This document shows, in pieces, positions 17,501 to 24,572 of a DNA stretch of 37,748 nucleotides. The stretch lies in assembly GCA_050011895.1 (NCBI GenBank), contig JBEKIF010000043.1, positions 1 to 37,748 on the forward strand, written 5' to 3'. The DNA is from DATBGO01 sp050011895. GTDB taxonomy: Bacteria > Actinomycetota > Actinomycetes > Streptosporangiales > Streptosporangiaceae. How positions within the stretch are numbered: the first letter of the stretch is position 1; the number at the start of each line of letters is the position of its first letter. Under the pieces are notes generated by a model that saw only the letters and a list, made by a program, of their open reading frames with translations, did not search any database and was not told where the DNA came from. Both the position numbers and the translations under genes were made by a program.

Positions 17501-17960
17501 CATGAACAACCTGGCTGTGGCCGAGGTCCTCACTGGCCATCCGGGGCAGGCCATCGGCCTGATCGAAAGGGCGCTGGCGCTTCGGGCGCGGCGAATTACT
17601 TCACCTCGGCCTTCCTCGACGAGCTTCCCGACCCGGCCGTCGAGACGTTTGCCGATGCCCACCGGCGCTCCGCAGGGCTCCCGGCCACCTGCGAACTGCA
17701 TGTCCATCAACTCGGCGGGGCGATGGCGCGGACGGCGCCCGGCGCGACGGCGTTCAGCCAGCGGCAGCCGCCGTATCTCATCAACTGCATCGCGCGCACA
17801 CCCACGGCGGAGGGTTTCGAGGCCAACCGCGCGTGGGCCCGCGGTACGCGGGACTCGATGGCCAGGTTCGGGGCAGGCCAGATGTATGTCAACTTCACCG
17901 GCGAGGGGGACGAGGACAAGGTCCGCGCGTCCTACCCGGCGGAGACCTACGCGAGGCTAG
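14547..17960 (+). CDS. SARP/BTAD-NB-ARC-TPR transcriptional regulator (AfsR-like), 3' end replaced
   Basis: The start is ATG at 14547 (GGAG nine bases upstream). Domains: a winged helix (LHVALLGGFSVRVGS ... LRKSKTLVKLLALAGGHRAH, residues 14-100), BTAD helices (about 105-250), an NB-ARC ATPase with P-loop GPGGAGKTRLA near residue 301 and Walker B VVLLDNCEHL near 373, a winged-helix lid (LDWSHDLLADDERAVLRRLS) and TPR repeats to about residue 1012. Such regulators switch on secondary-metabolite genes. The last recognisable TPR residues are IGLIERALALRA at about 17585. After that the frame reads 120 residues of Arg/Pro/Ser-rich sequence that is the shadow of an oxidase gene tail in another frame. 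The gene has therefore lost its natural C-terminus through a recombination junction; activity is uncertain. Confidence 0.85.
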   Translation: MTGERSADVAAASGMLHVALLGGFSVRVGSRSVPGSWRLRKSKTLVKLLALAGGHRAHRDVLAGVLWPGLDPAAAANNLHQVLHAARRALASDGSPSADALCLRDDMVILWPDGDLIVDADVFAAAAQRALRSGAVEDYGAALKLYAGELLPEDRYADWAPPHRERLAALHEALAAGLARALLERRSPEDAVALLEPLVADRPHDEPLHRVLMEALDRAGRRWDALDVYERLCRVLDEEYAAAPEAATRSLYRRILSGQSSAGPAVVCNLPAAVTSFIGRRREIAELLALADRTRLLTLSGPGGAGKTRLAIEVARRLANAGPVPDGVWLVDLSGIRDGRLIPAAAAASLGLALTGARPTTAAVVKQLADRRMVVLLDNCEHLLGACAEFAMALLERCAGVAVLATSREPLRLPGEVVWRVPSLELPDLRLPADPARLARLESVQLFLERAGNASPAFRLDSATALPVARICLRLDGMPLALELAASRIAHLAAAELAARLDDALATLAGRIHGVPDRQATLAATLDWSHDLLADDERAVLRRLSVFAGGLALDAAEQVCAGGLSEPVAVVVSRLVDKSLVTVETGGDRARFRLLEVIRQYAAGCLASSGELACHQRRHALWYASRAESLDLDLGGGVVGEPSPWFAAEGGNLRAALSTSLREMPDRALVMAVAMWRSWMARGLHAEGLRWLAQALEACPAPSALRARGLFATAVLEVRLGRPWRGPAIGAEIAALGRDLGDPGSMAESLHQQSLLAWMAGEWDDAVRLASEADTAARGTASVRASHEHLRALMALFRGETSAAQALLDNSLSALGRVPPDAPPFFTVCTVGWSVDSIDDLLFPVFEETMLVGRRVGAAQSRGYILATQALAALMGGRFDEAGALLERALRMFESLGDRTGQAHILAQRGHLLRRRGDPAAARECFRSAADLRAEIPDQRGTAIALTGVALAEAALSDGQRARALGHEACRMLDRSGDLPGHAGAMNNLAVAEVLTGHPGQAIGLIERALALRARRITSPRPSSTSFPTRPSRRLPMPTGAPQGSRPPANCMSINSAGRWRGRRPARRRSASGSRRISSTASRAHPRRRVSRPTARGPAVRGTRWPGSGQARCMSTSPARGTRTRSARPTRRRPTRG

Positions 17961-18037
17961 CCGCCGTTAAGGCGCACTACGATCCCGGCAACCGGTTCCG
18001 CTTCAACCAGAACATCCGCCCCGCCCAGACCGGATGA
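17588..18037 (+). pseudogene. C-terminal fragment of a BBE-type FAD-linked oxidase
   Basis: In the frame +1 to the regulator the sequence reads NYFTSAFLDELPDPAVETFA, LPATCELHVHQLGGAMARTA, YVNFTGEGDEDKVRASYP and AAVKAHYDPGNRFRFNQNIR, stop at 18035-18037. The YDPxNxFRxNQNI ending is the berberine-bridge (BBE) domain signature of FAD oxidases with a covalently held flavin. The FAD-binding domain is missing: the fragment begins exactly where the SARP gene loses its identity. Its stop overlaps the next ATG by four bases, so it was once the upstream gene of an operon. Confidence 0.85.
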
Positions 18038-18315
18038 CCGCCGTGACCAGGAACACCGAGTACGACGTCGTCGCGGTCGGCGGCGGGGCCGCGGGCGGTA
18101 TGGCCGAGACGACATGGCTGGATGCCACCGCACAAGCTGATCCAGTGCGCTGCGGCGAGGTGAGCCCCGAGGAGCGGTCGCGGGTGAGCCCACCGCGTTC
18201 GGCCTGGGGCCGCTGCGTGAGATGGCCTGGCCGGCCACCTCCTACCTCGCAGAACAGTTCCGGGCCGCCGGCTTCATCCCCATCGTTCACTCCTCTCCCC
18301 CGTAACTCACCGTAG
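18034..18315 (+). pseudogene. Mosaic of gene heads: flavoprotein N-terminus joined to an amidase N-terminus
   Basis: From ATG 18034 the first 20 residues (MTAVTRNTEYDVVAVGGGAAG) carry the GxGxxG-type FAD/NAD-binding start of a flavoprotein. From ATG 18100 the same frame reads MAETTWLDATAQADPVRCGE VSPEE, which is the N-terminus of an amidase-signature enzyme (xxWLDATAQAELVRxGEVSPxE). After about 18178 that match also ends, and another frame reads LREMAWPATSYLAEQFRAAG up to a TAA at 18303, which I cannot assign. Three unrelated pieces in under 300 bp show repeated deletion or illegitimate joining. No functional product is expected. Confidence 0.6.
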
Positions 18316-18430
18316 GACAGCCCGCCTGACGCTCCCTGGCCGGGTTCATCTTGCCGATGGGCAGTATTTCGGACCGGCGCTCTGCTGGCCCGGGTCCGAC
18401 GGCTGCCCGCACCCGACCGTTATCAGCCAG

Positions 18431-18465
18431 TTCTGGCGCACGACTATTACCCTGTTCTGGCGTAC
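18431..18465. repeat. Two copies of TTCTGGCGYAC, 24 bp apart
   Basis: TTCTGGCGCAC at 18431-18441 and TTCTGGCGTAC at 18455-18465. They sit about 100 bp before the IS1380 remnant, so they could be a relic of an insertion-sequence end. The surrounding 18316-18559 has no gene. Confidence 0.4.
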
Positions 18466-18559
18466 AACGGTGATCTTGACCAAAACCATCCGGTACCGAC
18501 AATGGTTCGGTGAGTGCCTGCCGCCGGGGAGTTGCTGCCGGAGAGCTGCGCCTGGGTTG

Positions 18560-19000
18560 CGGGCGAGCACTCTGCTGCTGCGGGAGCTGACGGTCGACAC
18601 GGGACTGGCGGCCGGATGGACCGAGGCGCTGTTGGACCTATAAGGCCTTCCCGGCCCGGCACCTGCCCGGCCGGGTGATCGCCGATCTGGCGGTCGCGAT
18701 CGCTGACGGCGGGGATGCGCTGACGCACCTGTCGGTGCTGCGTGATCAGGGCAACTGTTCGATCAGGTGGCCAGCGAGCCGACCGCGTGGCGGGCGGTGC
18801 GCCGACGCGGCGCACCTGGACCGGATCCGCACGGTCCGCGCCGCGCCGCGGTGCGGGAGCCTGCCTGTGCCGCTGGCGCCGACCCGGATATCGCGGCCGG
18901 GCTGACCATCGACCTGGACGCGACGATCACCATCGCGCACAGCGAGAAGGAGAACGCCGCCGCCGAGAATCTCATCCGCGGCTCTGGCCCGCATAGTTGC
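18560..19000 (+). mobile_element. IS1380-family transposase, N-terminal remnant in several frames
   Basis: Frames in order give LLRELTVDTGLAAGWTEALL (about 18571), RVIADLAVAIADGGDALTHL SVLRDQG (about 18670-18750), VASEPTAWRAVRR (about 18767) and AAGLTIDLDATITIAHSEKE NAA (about 18895-18960). This is the order of IS1380 transposases up to the first catalytic Asp in the LDxDAT(I/L)xxAHSxKE motif. Frameshifts, and loss of everything after about 18980, leave it inactive. Confidence 0.75.
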
Positions 19001-19386
19001 TCGCCGGGCACCCTGCCCGGATGCTCACCGGTCATATGCCTGCGGTTCGTGTTCCTCCTGATCACGCGCTAGCCGCATGGCTGCGGCTGTCCTGGCGCGA
19101 GGAGGTGTGGTCCCCGGCTCTGAATACGCCACCGCTTCCTCGACGTGTTCATCCACGGCTGGATCTGGCTTGTCGCCAGCATCCAGGACCGCGCGCTCGA
19201 TCCGAATCTGGTCGATGCCCGCCACCACCTGGTCGAGCCGCAGGCAGACCTGCTGCACGCCAGCGGCCGCGCGCATGAGAAAATTGAGCCGCACGATGCC
19301 AGCGACTCCAGACGCGTCCGCTGGCCGTACCGGGTCGGCGTGCGGGAAGCAGCGTCCCGCCTGCGGCAGGGAAACGGGGAATCGCC
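19001..19386. other. Gap with weak coding signal
   Basis: A plus frame reads HGWIWLVASIQDRALDPNLV then DARHHLVEPQADLLHASGRA. It looks protein-like but I do not recognise it. Nothing else is seen. Confidence 0.3.
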
Positions 19387-19680
19387 ATGGCCTTTGTCCA
19401 GATCATCGAGTTCCGCACATCCAACATCGACGCGATGCAGGAGGTCGCCGACCGATGGGAGGAAGCCACCGCAGGGAAGCGCACGGCCGGCCGGCGCATC
19501 CTGTGCCGCGATCACAACGACGCCAGCCGGTACTTCAACGTGGTGTTCTTCGACTCCTACGAGTCAGCGATGGAGAACTCGAGCCTGCCCGAGACGCAGC
19601 GGCTCTCAGCCGAGATGATGAGCTTCGCCGACGGGCCGCCCGCCTTCTACGACCTCGACATTATCGACGACCGCTCCTAA
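19387..19680 (+). CDS. Small ABM-like (dimeric alpha/beta barrel) protein
   Basis: 97 residues; GGGGA lies seven bases before the ATG. The sequence MAFVQIIEFRTSNIDAMQEV ADRWEE..., with RRILCRDHNDASRYFNVVFF DSYESAMENS and a C-terminal PAFYDLDII, has the beta-alpha-beta-beta-alpha-beta pattern of ferredoxin-like dimeric barrel proteins. This group includes antibiotic-biosynthesis monooxygenases and heme-degrading relatives. The small size and the phrase 'FDSYESAME' fit uncharacterised members of this group. No catalytic residue can be named with confidence. The gene is intact between two transposase remnants. Confidence 0.75.
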   Translation: MAFVQIIEFRTSNIDAMQEVADRWEEATAGKRTAGRRILCRDHNDASRYFNVVFFDSYESAMENSSLPETQRLSAEMMSFADGPPAFYDLDIIDDRS

Positions 19681-19723
19681 CCGGGGAAAGCCCGCGGTGA
19701 GCGGCCGGCGGTCACCTGACTTA

Positions 19724-19836
19724 GCCGGTCATGCATTCGTGCAGAACCTCCGCCGCGGCCCCTACGACATTGCCACCGACGCCCCAGCGGCCACCGGCTC
19801 CGCATCGGCTTCGACGACCTCGCAATCACCATCTGA
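19724..19836 (+). mobile_element. C-terminal remnant of a DDE (IS6-like) transposase
   Basis: One frame reads AGHAFVQNLRRGPYDIATDA P and, after a frameshift, another reads GHRLRIGFDDLAITI followed by TGA at 19834-19836. The AGHAFVQNLRRGxYxxAxD...LRxAFxELAxxI ending is the C-terminus of IS6-type DDE transposases that I know from actinobacteria. Only the last 35 or so residues remain. Confidence 0.6.
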
Positions 19837-20501
19837 CCAGCGGAGCATCCGGGATCATGCTCCGAGCTGCCCAGGGACGGCATAACGCAGCAGTGCCCTG
19901 CTTTACCAACATTCGCGTCATGATGGGCTCCGACGTCGCCGTCGACCGATCAGGAGAAAGAGTCGAACGCCTCAGCCGCCAGGGACGGCTGCGTCGCAGT
20001 CAGCCGCTGCCCGCGGCCGCGGCCGGCGCCCGCCGTTCCCATGCCACCGGCACCGTCATGGCCAGCACAGCCACGGACCTCGGCCAAGCCGGAGTCACGC
20101 CATAATGTCCGTTCGGGTGCGCCCGCGACCGACCGCCAGGCGATCCGATTGGCAGCGCAGATCGGCGGGAGTGTGCGCTCCGCTGATGTCGAGGACCGAC
20201 CAGCGGCGTGAAACGGCGTCCAGGGCCTCGTGATTCCGATCGCCGAGCCCGGCGCAGTCAGATCGGATGGGGATGGCCTGCTCGATGGCCGGCATTGCGC
20301 CGGCCGGCAAACGACTGTGGCAGGTCTCCGGCATGCAGGTGGACGAGATGCTCCGTAATCACTGGCGCTCCTCCAAGGGACACGCCGGACCGGCTGACGA
20401 TAGTGTCCGGGTGTGCCTTGCGGCGGGGCGGCGGGCCGGGTGTGCCTGGTTCAGATGAGTTCGCTGGACCCTGTCACCTCGTGGAGAGGAGTAACCCGGA
20501 C
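19837..20501. other. About 660 bases with no recognised gene
   Basis: Nothing can be assigned. It contains the first copy (20162-20179) of an 18-bp sequence repeated at 28349. The frame upstream of the PPOX gene is open but has no family match before 20502. Confidence 0.35.
20162..20179 (+). repeat. First copy of an 18-bp direct repeat (TCGGCGGGAGTGTGCGCT)
   Basis: Identical to 28349-28366 in the same orientation, 8.19 kb apart. A shorter AGTGTGCGCT also occurs at 28456-28465. The pair brackets the PPOX gene and the propeller/solute-binding locus. Confidence 0.6.
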
Positions 20502-20894
20502 GTGAACCTGCCCGGCGGTCTACTCGCCCTGCTACGTCAGCCCAGCCCGTGTTATCTGGCGACCTTGATGCCCGACGGTTCGCCCCAGCTGACTCAGACC
20601 TGGGTCGACACCGACGGCGAGCACATCCTGATCAACAGCGTGGCGGGATTCCAGAAGATCAGGAACATCGAACGTGACCCGCGCGTCGCACTGACCGTGT
20701 CCGATCCGGAAAACCCGATCAGGTACTTCGCGGTTCGCGGTCGTGTCCTGCACGTGACCGCGGACGGCGCGGCCGACCATATCGAGAAGCTGGCCCAGCG
20801 TTACCTGGGCGGCCCGTATCCGTGGTACGGCGGCCGCGGTCAACGACGACTGCTGATCACCATCGCGGCTGACAAGATCAGCGGCGTGGGATAA
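20502..20894 (+). CDS. PPOX-class F420/flavin-dependent oxidoreductase (pyridoxamine 5'-phosphate oxidase fold)
   Basis: 130 residues from GTG 20502, with AGGAG ten bases upstream; a second in-frame GTG at 20481 is possible but less well placed. The protein shows LLRQPSPCYLATLMPDGSPQ, TQTWVDTDGEHILINSVAGF, KIRNIERDPRVALTVSDPEN and YFAVRGRVLHVTADGAADHI. This is the split beta-barrel core with the ATxxPDGxPQ...W and KxRNxxRDPRVALT signatures of the TIGR03618 group, whose members bind F420 or FMN. It ends YLGGPYPWYGGRGQRRLLIT I, the usual substrate-side tail. It would act in the cytoplasm; the substrate is not predictable. It stands alone, upstream of a solute-binding remnant. Confidence 0.9.
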   Translation: MNLPGGLLALLRQPSPCYLATLMPDGSPQLTQTWVDTDGEHILINSVAGFQKIRNIERDPRVALTVSDPENPIRYFAVRGRVLHVTADGAADHIEKLAQRYLGGPYPWYGGRGQRRLLITIAADKISGVG

Positions 20895-21289
20895 ATCACC
20901 GCCGGGCTAACGAACAAGCCAGGCCGCGCTACTAACGATGCGGCGCAGGGCACCGGCGTCCTCGGCCGAGATGACGGCCGGGGTGCAGGAGCATCACCGC
21001 CGGCACGTGCTCGTGGCCGGCTGAAGCCGAGCTGGTCCCCACAGCGGAACGTCCGCGCCTTCACCCCCGCCGTCCACCGCAGGGACAGGACAGGCGTCCC
21101 GGGCCCGGGCTACGGCTGACCGCTCGTAACGGCCCAGGACGAGCATGCGCTCCCGAGCGCCGGGCGCGCTGGCGCTCGTGACCGAGCGTGATGGCCGGTT
21201 GGATCGCCTCCTGGCAGTCGATCGCGCCGAGCACCGACTATGCGCTGGTCATGCGATGGTGCACGGATCATAGGCGTGCCGGTACCCAG
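20895..21289. other. Gap with no recognised gene
   Basis: No frame can be assigned. It may hold degraded upstream parts of the solute-binding remnant that begins near 21290. Confidence 0.35.
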
Positions 21290-21610
21290 CGCCAGCGGAT
21301 TTCATCGAGCCGCTGTTCACCTGCTGAGCGTTCCTGCGAGACAGTGCGCTTACTTCAATGTCCCCGGTTCTGCGATCCGCAGGTCGGCTCGCAGGCCGGG
21401 CAGGCGCTGAGGCTCGAGCAAAGTGATCCTGCCGCCGCGGCGGGATGCTGGGCCGCCATTGATCGTGAGCTGGTGGACGAGGCTCTGCGGGTCTGGCGCT
21501 ATAACCCGCATACCCTGACTGTTCTTGCCGCACGGGTGGGCAGCTACCAGTTCCGACCGTACTGGGGTCTCCTGACCGGGCTGCTCTGGATCCGCGGCGA
21601 GTCGCGCTAA
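21290..21610 (+). pseudogene. C-terminal remnant of a family-5 (peptide/nickel) solute-binding domain
   Basis: Frames give ADFIEPLFTC, a stop, AFLRDSALTS (21294-21355), then RFCDPQVGSQAGQALRLEQS DPAAAAGCWAAIDRELVDEA and YQFRPYWGLLTGLLWIRG, ending at the TAA 21608-21610. The same positions in the neighbouring intact protein (24573-27953) read YYCNPALDREMQEATMLELD DPGKAAALWAVIDRQLTDDA and YQYNPVWGFLADQSWVR. It is therefore the tail of a diverged paralog, lacking everything upstream and carrying a frameshift and an in-frame stop. Its end overlaps the convergent propeller gene by four bases. Whether it too was fused to a SARP head cannot be seen. Confidence 0.8.
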
Positions 21611-24021
21611 CCACAGAGCGGTATCACGGAAACACCGAACACGCTGTTCACGTAGGCGGTACCAGCGGCCGGGTCGACGGTTATTGTTCCCGGGGCGAAT
21701 CCGGGGTAGGAGCCGGCCGGCACTGTGGGTGGCGCGAGTCCGCAGCCGTGGCTGACGAACCGGTTGCACAGGGCGCCGTTGATCACGGACAGGCTGGCGT
21801 CCTCGGTATTGGTCGCGTAGATCATGTGGGTAGTCGGGTCGATCGCCATCTCGGAGACGCCGAAGCCGGCCGGCACTGTCAGGGGCGTCTGGCCGCAGCC
21901 GGTGGTATCTGAGCCGTTGCAGGTGGCGCCGTCGATCACGGCAACGCTGCCGGCGAAGTCTCCGCCCGCCTCGATGGCGACGTAGACCATGTCGGTGGCT
22001 GAGTCGATGGCGATTCCCCAGGGGATCAGCCCTCCGGGTTGTGCCGGGTTGCCTGGCGTGATGGTGGCCGGGATCTGGCTGCAGCCGGCCGTGTTCGCGG
22101 CGTCGCAGGTGGCCCCGTTGATGACGTACACGCTGTCGCCCTGGAAGGTGGAGCTGAGGTCGGCGATGTTGGTGGCGTAGATGGTGTTCGTCGCCTGGTT
22201 GACGGCGATGTTCAGGATGGAGTTTCCTGCGGCTCCCCCGGAGTCGCCGAGCGCGAGCGTGGCCGGCGTCTGGCCGCATCCGGACGTGGTGGTGGCATTG
22301 CACGTGGCGCCGCTGAAGACGGACAGCAGGTTGGATCCGCTGGCGGTGGTGGTGGCGACGTAGACCGTATCGGTCGGGGCATCTACCGTAATGTCGTCCG
22401 GGTTCCCGCCGGGGACCTGGAGCGTTGAGACGTCGGAGCAGCCGGCCGAGTACGTGGCGTTGCAGGTGGTGGCGTTGATCACCGATACCGTGCCGGCCTT
22501 GCCCGACCCGCGGTTGGCGACGTAGACGGTGTGCGTCGACGGATCAACCGCGACCGTGTCGGGGTCGGTACCGACGGTGACCTGCGGCGGCGTGAGAGCG
22601 CAGCCGGCCGCTGCGTGGCTGTCGCAGGTCTGCGTGCTGACCATCGATACGGCATCGGTTCCGGTCGTGGCGTAGAGCGTGCCGACGGCGGGGTCGGTGG
22701 TGATTCCCGCGGCCAGGACCGGCACGGACGGCGGGGCCTGCCGGCACCCGCTGGTTATCTCGGCGTTGCAGCGCGAGGCGTCGATGACCGAGACGTCGTT
22801 ATCGGTCTGGTTGGCGGTGTAGAGGGTCTGGGTCTGCTCGTCGAGGACGACCGCTTCGGGCTGCGCGCCGGTGCGCGCCGCGGGCGGGTGCAGGGTGCCG
22901 CACCCCGCCGGATCGCGTCCGTTGCACGCGTCCGTGTCGACCACGATCAGCGCGTCGTCGCGCTGGAAGGTGACATACACGCTGTGCAGCGGGACATCCA
23001 CGGCGAGCCACAGCGCATGCTCGACGCTTGAGGGAGGGAAGGGCTTTACGGTCCCGGGCGTCACGGTGGCGCAGCCCGCCAGGTCGCTGGCGTCGCAGCG
23101 ACGCAGGTCGAACGCCGATATGGTGTTGTCATAGTTGGCCGTGTACAAGGTGTCGTTCGCCGGGTCGACCTCGCCCGCGTTCGGTCCGGCGGAGTCGCCG
23201 GGCAGCGTGCCGATCGCGCCGCACCCCGTTTGCACCGTCGCGTTGCAGGTGTCCGCGTCGAACACCGACCAGCCGTTGTGGGCCCCGATCGTGGTCACGT
23301 ACACGGTGTGGGTGGCCTGGTTCACGTCGACGTCATCGGGCGCTGCTCCGACGTCGACGGTCGGCGGCGGCTGGGCCGGGCAGGCGGCAAGATCGGTCGC
23401 GTTGCAGGTGGCGCTGTTGAGCATCGAGACGGTCGTGCTGTCCCCCTGGCCGTTACCGAAGTCCGCGACGTACACGGTGTGGTTGGCGGGGTCGGCGAAG
23501 ATGCCGAGCGGCTGCGGGCCGACGGGAACCGTGGCGGGCCTCTGCCCGCAGCCGGAGGTGTCCAGCGCGTTGCAGGTCGCGCCGTTGAACACCGAGACGG
23601 TGCTGGCGCCGGTGTCGGTCACGTAGACCGTGTCGGTCGCCTGGTCGATGGCGATCGTGCTGGGCAGGTTCCCTACCGTGATCGTCGGCCAGGGTCCCTT
23701 GCACCGCGAGACATCCATCGCCTGGCAGTGGCGTGCGTCGATGACCGAGACCGTGTTCCCGCCGGGATCCGGGCCGTTGTCGTTGTTGCCGTTCGCGACG
23801 TAGATCGTGTGCGTCGCCGCGTCGAGCGCGAGCTCGGACGGGCCGTTCCCGACCGGCGCCGACCCGACCAGCGCGGACCCCAGACCAGCGGCTGCCCGGA
23901 CCGGCATGCCTTGCGCCGCCACAGCCGGCACGAGCGCTGTCATGGCGCCGAGCAGCGGCAGGAGAATGGCCAGAGCAGACACGCGTGCCCGTTTCGTACG
24001 CGGGAGGGCTGTCGGGTGCAT
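21607..24021 (-). CDS. Secreted YVTN-type beta-propeller protein with 14 cysteine-paired repeats
   Basis: 804 residues from ATG 24021 (GAGGAG six bases upstream). A signal peptide covers about residues 10-37 (RVSALAILLPLLGAMTALVP ... AVAAQG). The rest consists of 14 repeats of about 50-60 residues with the pattern IAVDxATxTVYVANxxxxTV SVIDGA followed by TCNAxDTSGCGQ. Thirteen of the repeat joints carry a Cys-x(7-8)-Cys pair, probably a disulfide in an extracellular protein. Fourteen blades would make two seven-bladed propellers. YVTN propellers are usually ligand- or protein-binding surface modules; no catalytic site is apparent. The gene is divergent (551 bp) from a membrane SARP regulator that itself carries a seven-bladed propeller, suggesting a linked function. 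Confidence 0.9.
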   Translation of the reverse strand: MHPTALPRTKRARVSALAILLPLLGAMTALVPAVAAQGMPVRAAAGLGSALVGSAPVGNGPSELALDAATHTIYVANGNNDNGPDPGGNTVSVIDARHCQAMDVSRCKGPWPTITVGNLPSTIAIDQATDTVYVTDTGASTVSVFNGATCNALDTSGCGQRPATVPVGPQPLGIFADPANHTVYVADFGNGQGDSTTVSMLNSATCNATDLAACPAQPPPTVDVGAAPDDVDVNQATHTVYVTTIGAHNGWSVFDADTCNATVQTGCGAIGTLPGDSAGPNAGEVDPANDTLYTANYDNTISAFDLRRCDASDLAGCATVTPGTVKPFPPSSVEHALWLAVDVPLHSVYVTFQRDDALIVVDTDACNGRDPAGCGTLHPPAARTGAQPEAVVLDEQTQTLYTANQTDNDVSVIDASRCNAEITSGCRQAPPSVPVLAAGITTDPAVGTLYATTGTDAVSMVSTQTCDSHAAAGCALTPPQVTVGTDPDTVAVDPSTHTVYVANRGSGKAGTVSVINATTCNATYSAGCSDVSTLQVPGGNPDDITVDAPTDTVYVATTTASGSNLLSVFSGATCNATTTSGCGQTPATLALGDSGGAAGNSILNIAVNQATNTIYATNIADLSSTFQGDSVYVINGATCDAANTAGCSQIPATITPGNPAQPGGLIPWGIAIDSATDMVYVAIEAGGDFAGSVAVIDGATCNGSDTTGCGQTPLTVPAGFGVSEMAIDPTTHMIYATNTEDASLSVINGALCNRFVSHGCGLAPPTVPAGSYPGFAPGTITVDPAAGTAYVNSVFGVSVIPLCG

Positions 24022-24572
24022 GGCGGTCTCCTCGGCTCGGTCGAACGTCTGTGGTCTGCGGTCCCATGGACTGGCTGCTTGCCGATCGATTCTTGTGCCG
24101 CGACCTTACAGATACCTCACACCGTCCGGCGGAGCATTCAAACGGCCATGCTGTCCGGGCGAGATGCAAAGGGCTTCGTATCGTGTCGGAGTTCTAGGAA
24201 TCGAATACGTAAGCAGAGCAGGCGCGTTTCTTGCGGTCACGTTTGCTCCTGCAGAGGATGTAATACCGCCTGCCCGCACACGTTGCTGGAGCTCGCCATG
24301 CCTCATGCGAGGCTGGCCACCGGGAGGTCGCCGGTGCTCGGTGCTCCTGACGACTTCGCCAGGTGTGCAGTCGGGGCATCGCGCAGCTTCCAGCAGTTTC
24401 ATGCCCGGTCCTGAAGCCGGTTCGCCGGTGTGGTCCGATCGTGCACGGCGGCCTTAGAGGAAGCCGACAGTCCCTTACCGCCAGCTGACATTGGGTCTGC
24501 GCGCGGCTTCACGCGGCTTGGTGCGGAGGCTGCGCGGTCGTGCTTGGATGTGGATGGGAGCAGGTGGCTGAG
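24022..24572. promoter_or_regulatory. Divergent intergenic region of the propeller and SARP-sensor genes, with direct repeats
   Basis: 551 bp between two divergent starts, so both promoters must lie here. CGCGGCTT occurs twice with a 10-bp period (24502-24509 and 24512-24519), followed by the looser TGCGGAGG at 24522. They lie about 55-70 bp before the SARP-sensor start. SARP proteins characteristically bind short direct repeats spaced by about one helical turn, so this is a candidate autoregulatory site. I could not identify clear -35/-10 pairs. Confidence 0.4.

Noticed and set aside
21607..24021. CRISPR-like or DNA tandem repeat array
   Set aside because: The regular spacing comes from protein blades of varying length and sequence; there are no identical DNA repeats with unique spacers.
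23230..24414. 394-residue plus-strand frame opposite the propeller gene
   Set aside because: Low-complexity Arg/Val/Gly/Asp reading produced by the complement of the propeller repeats.
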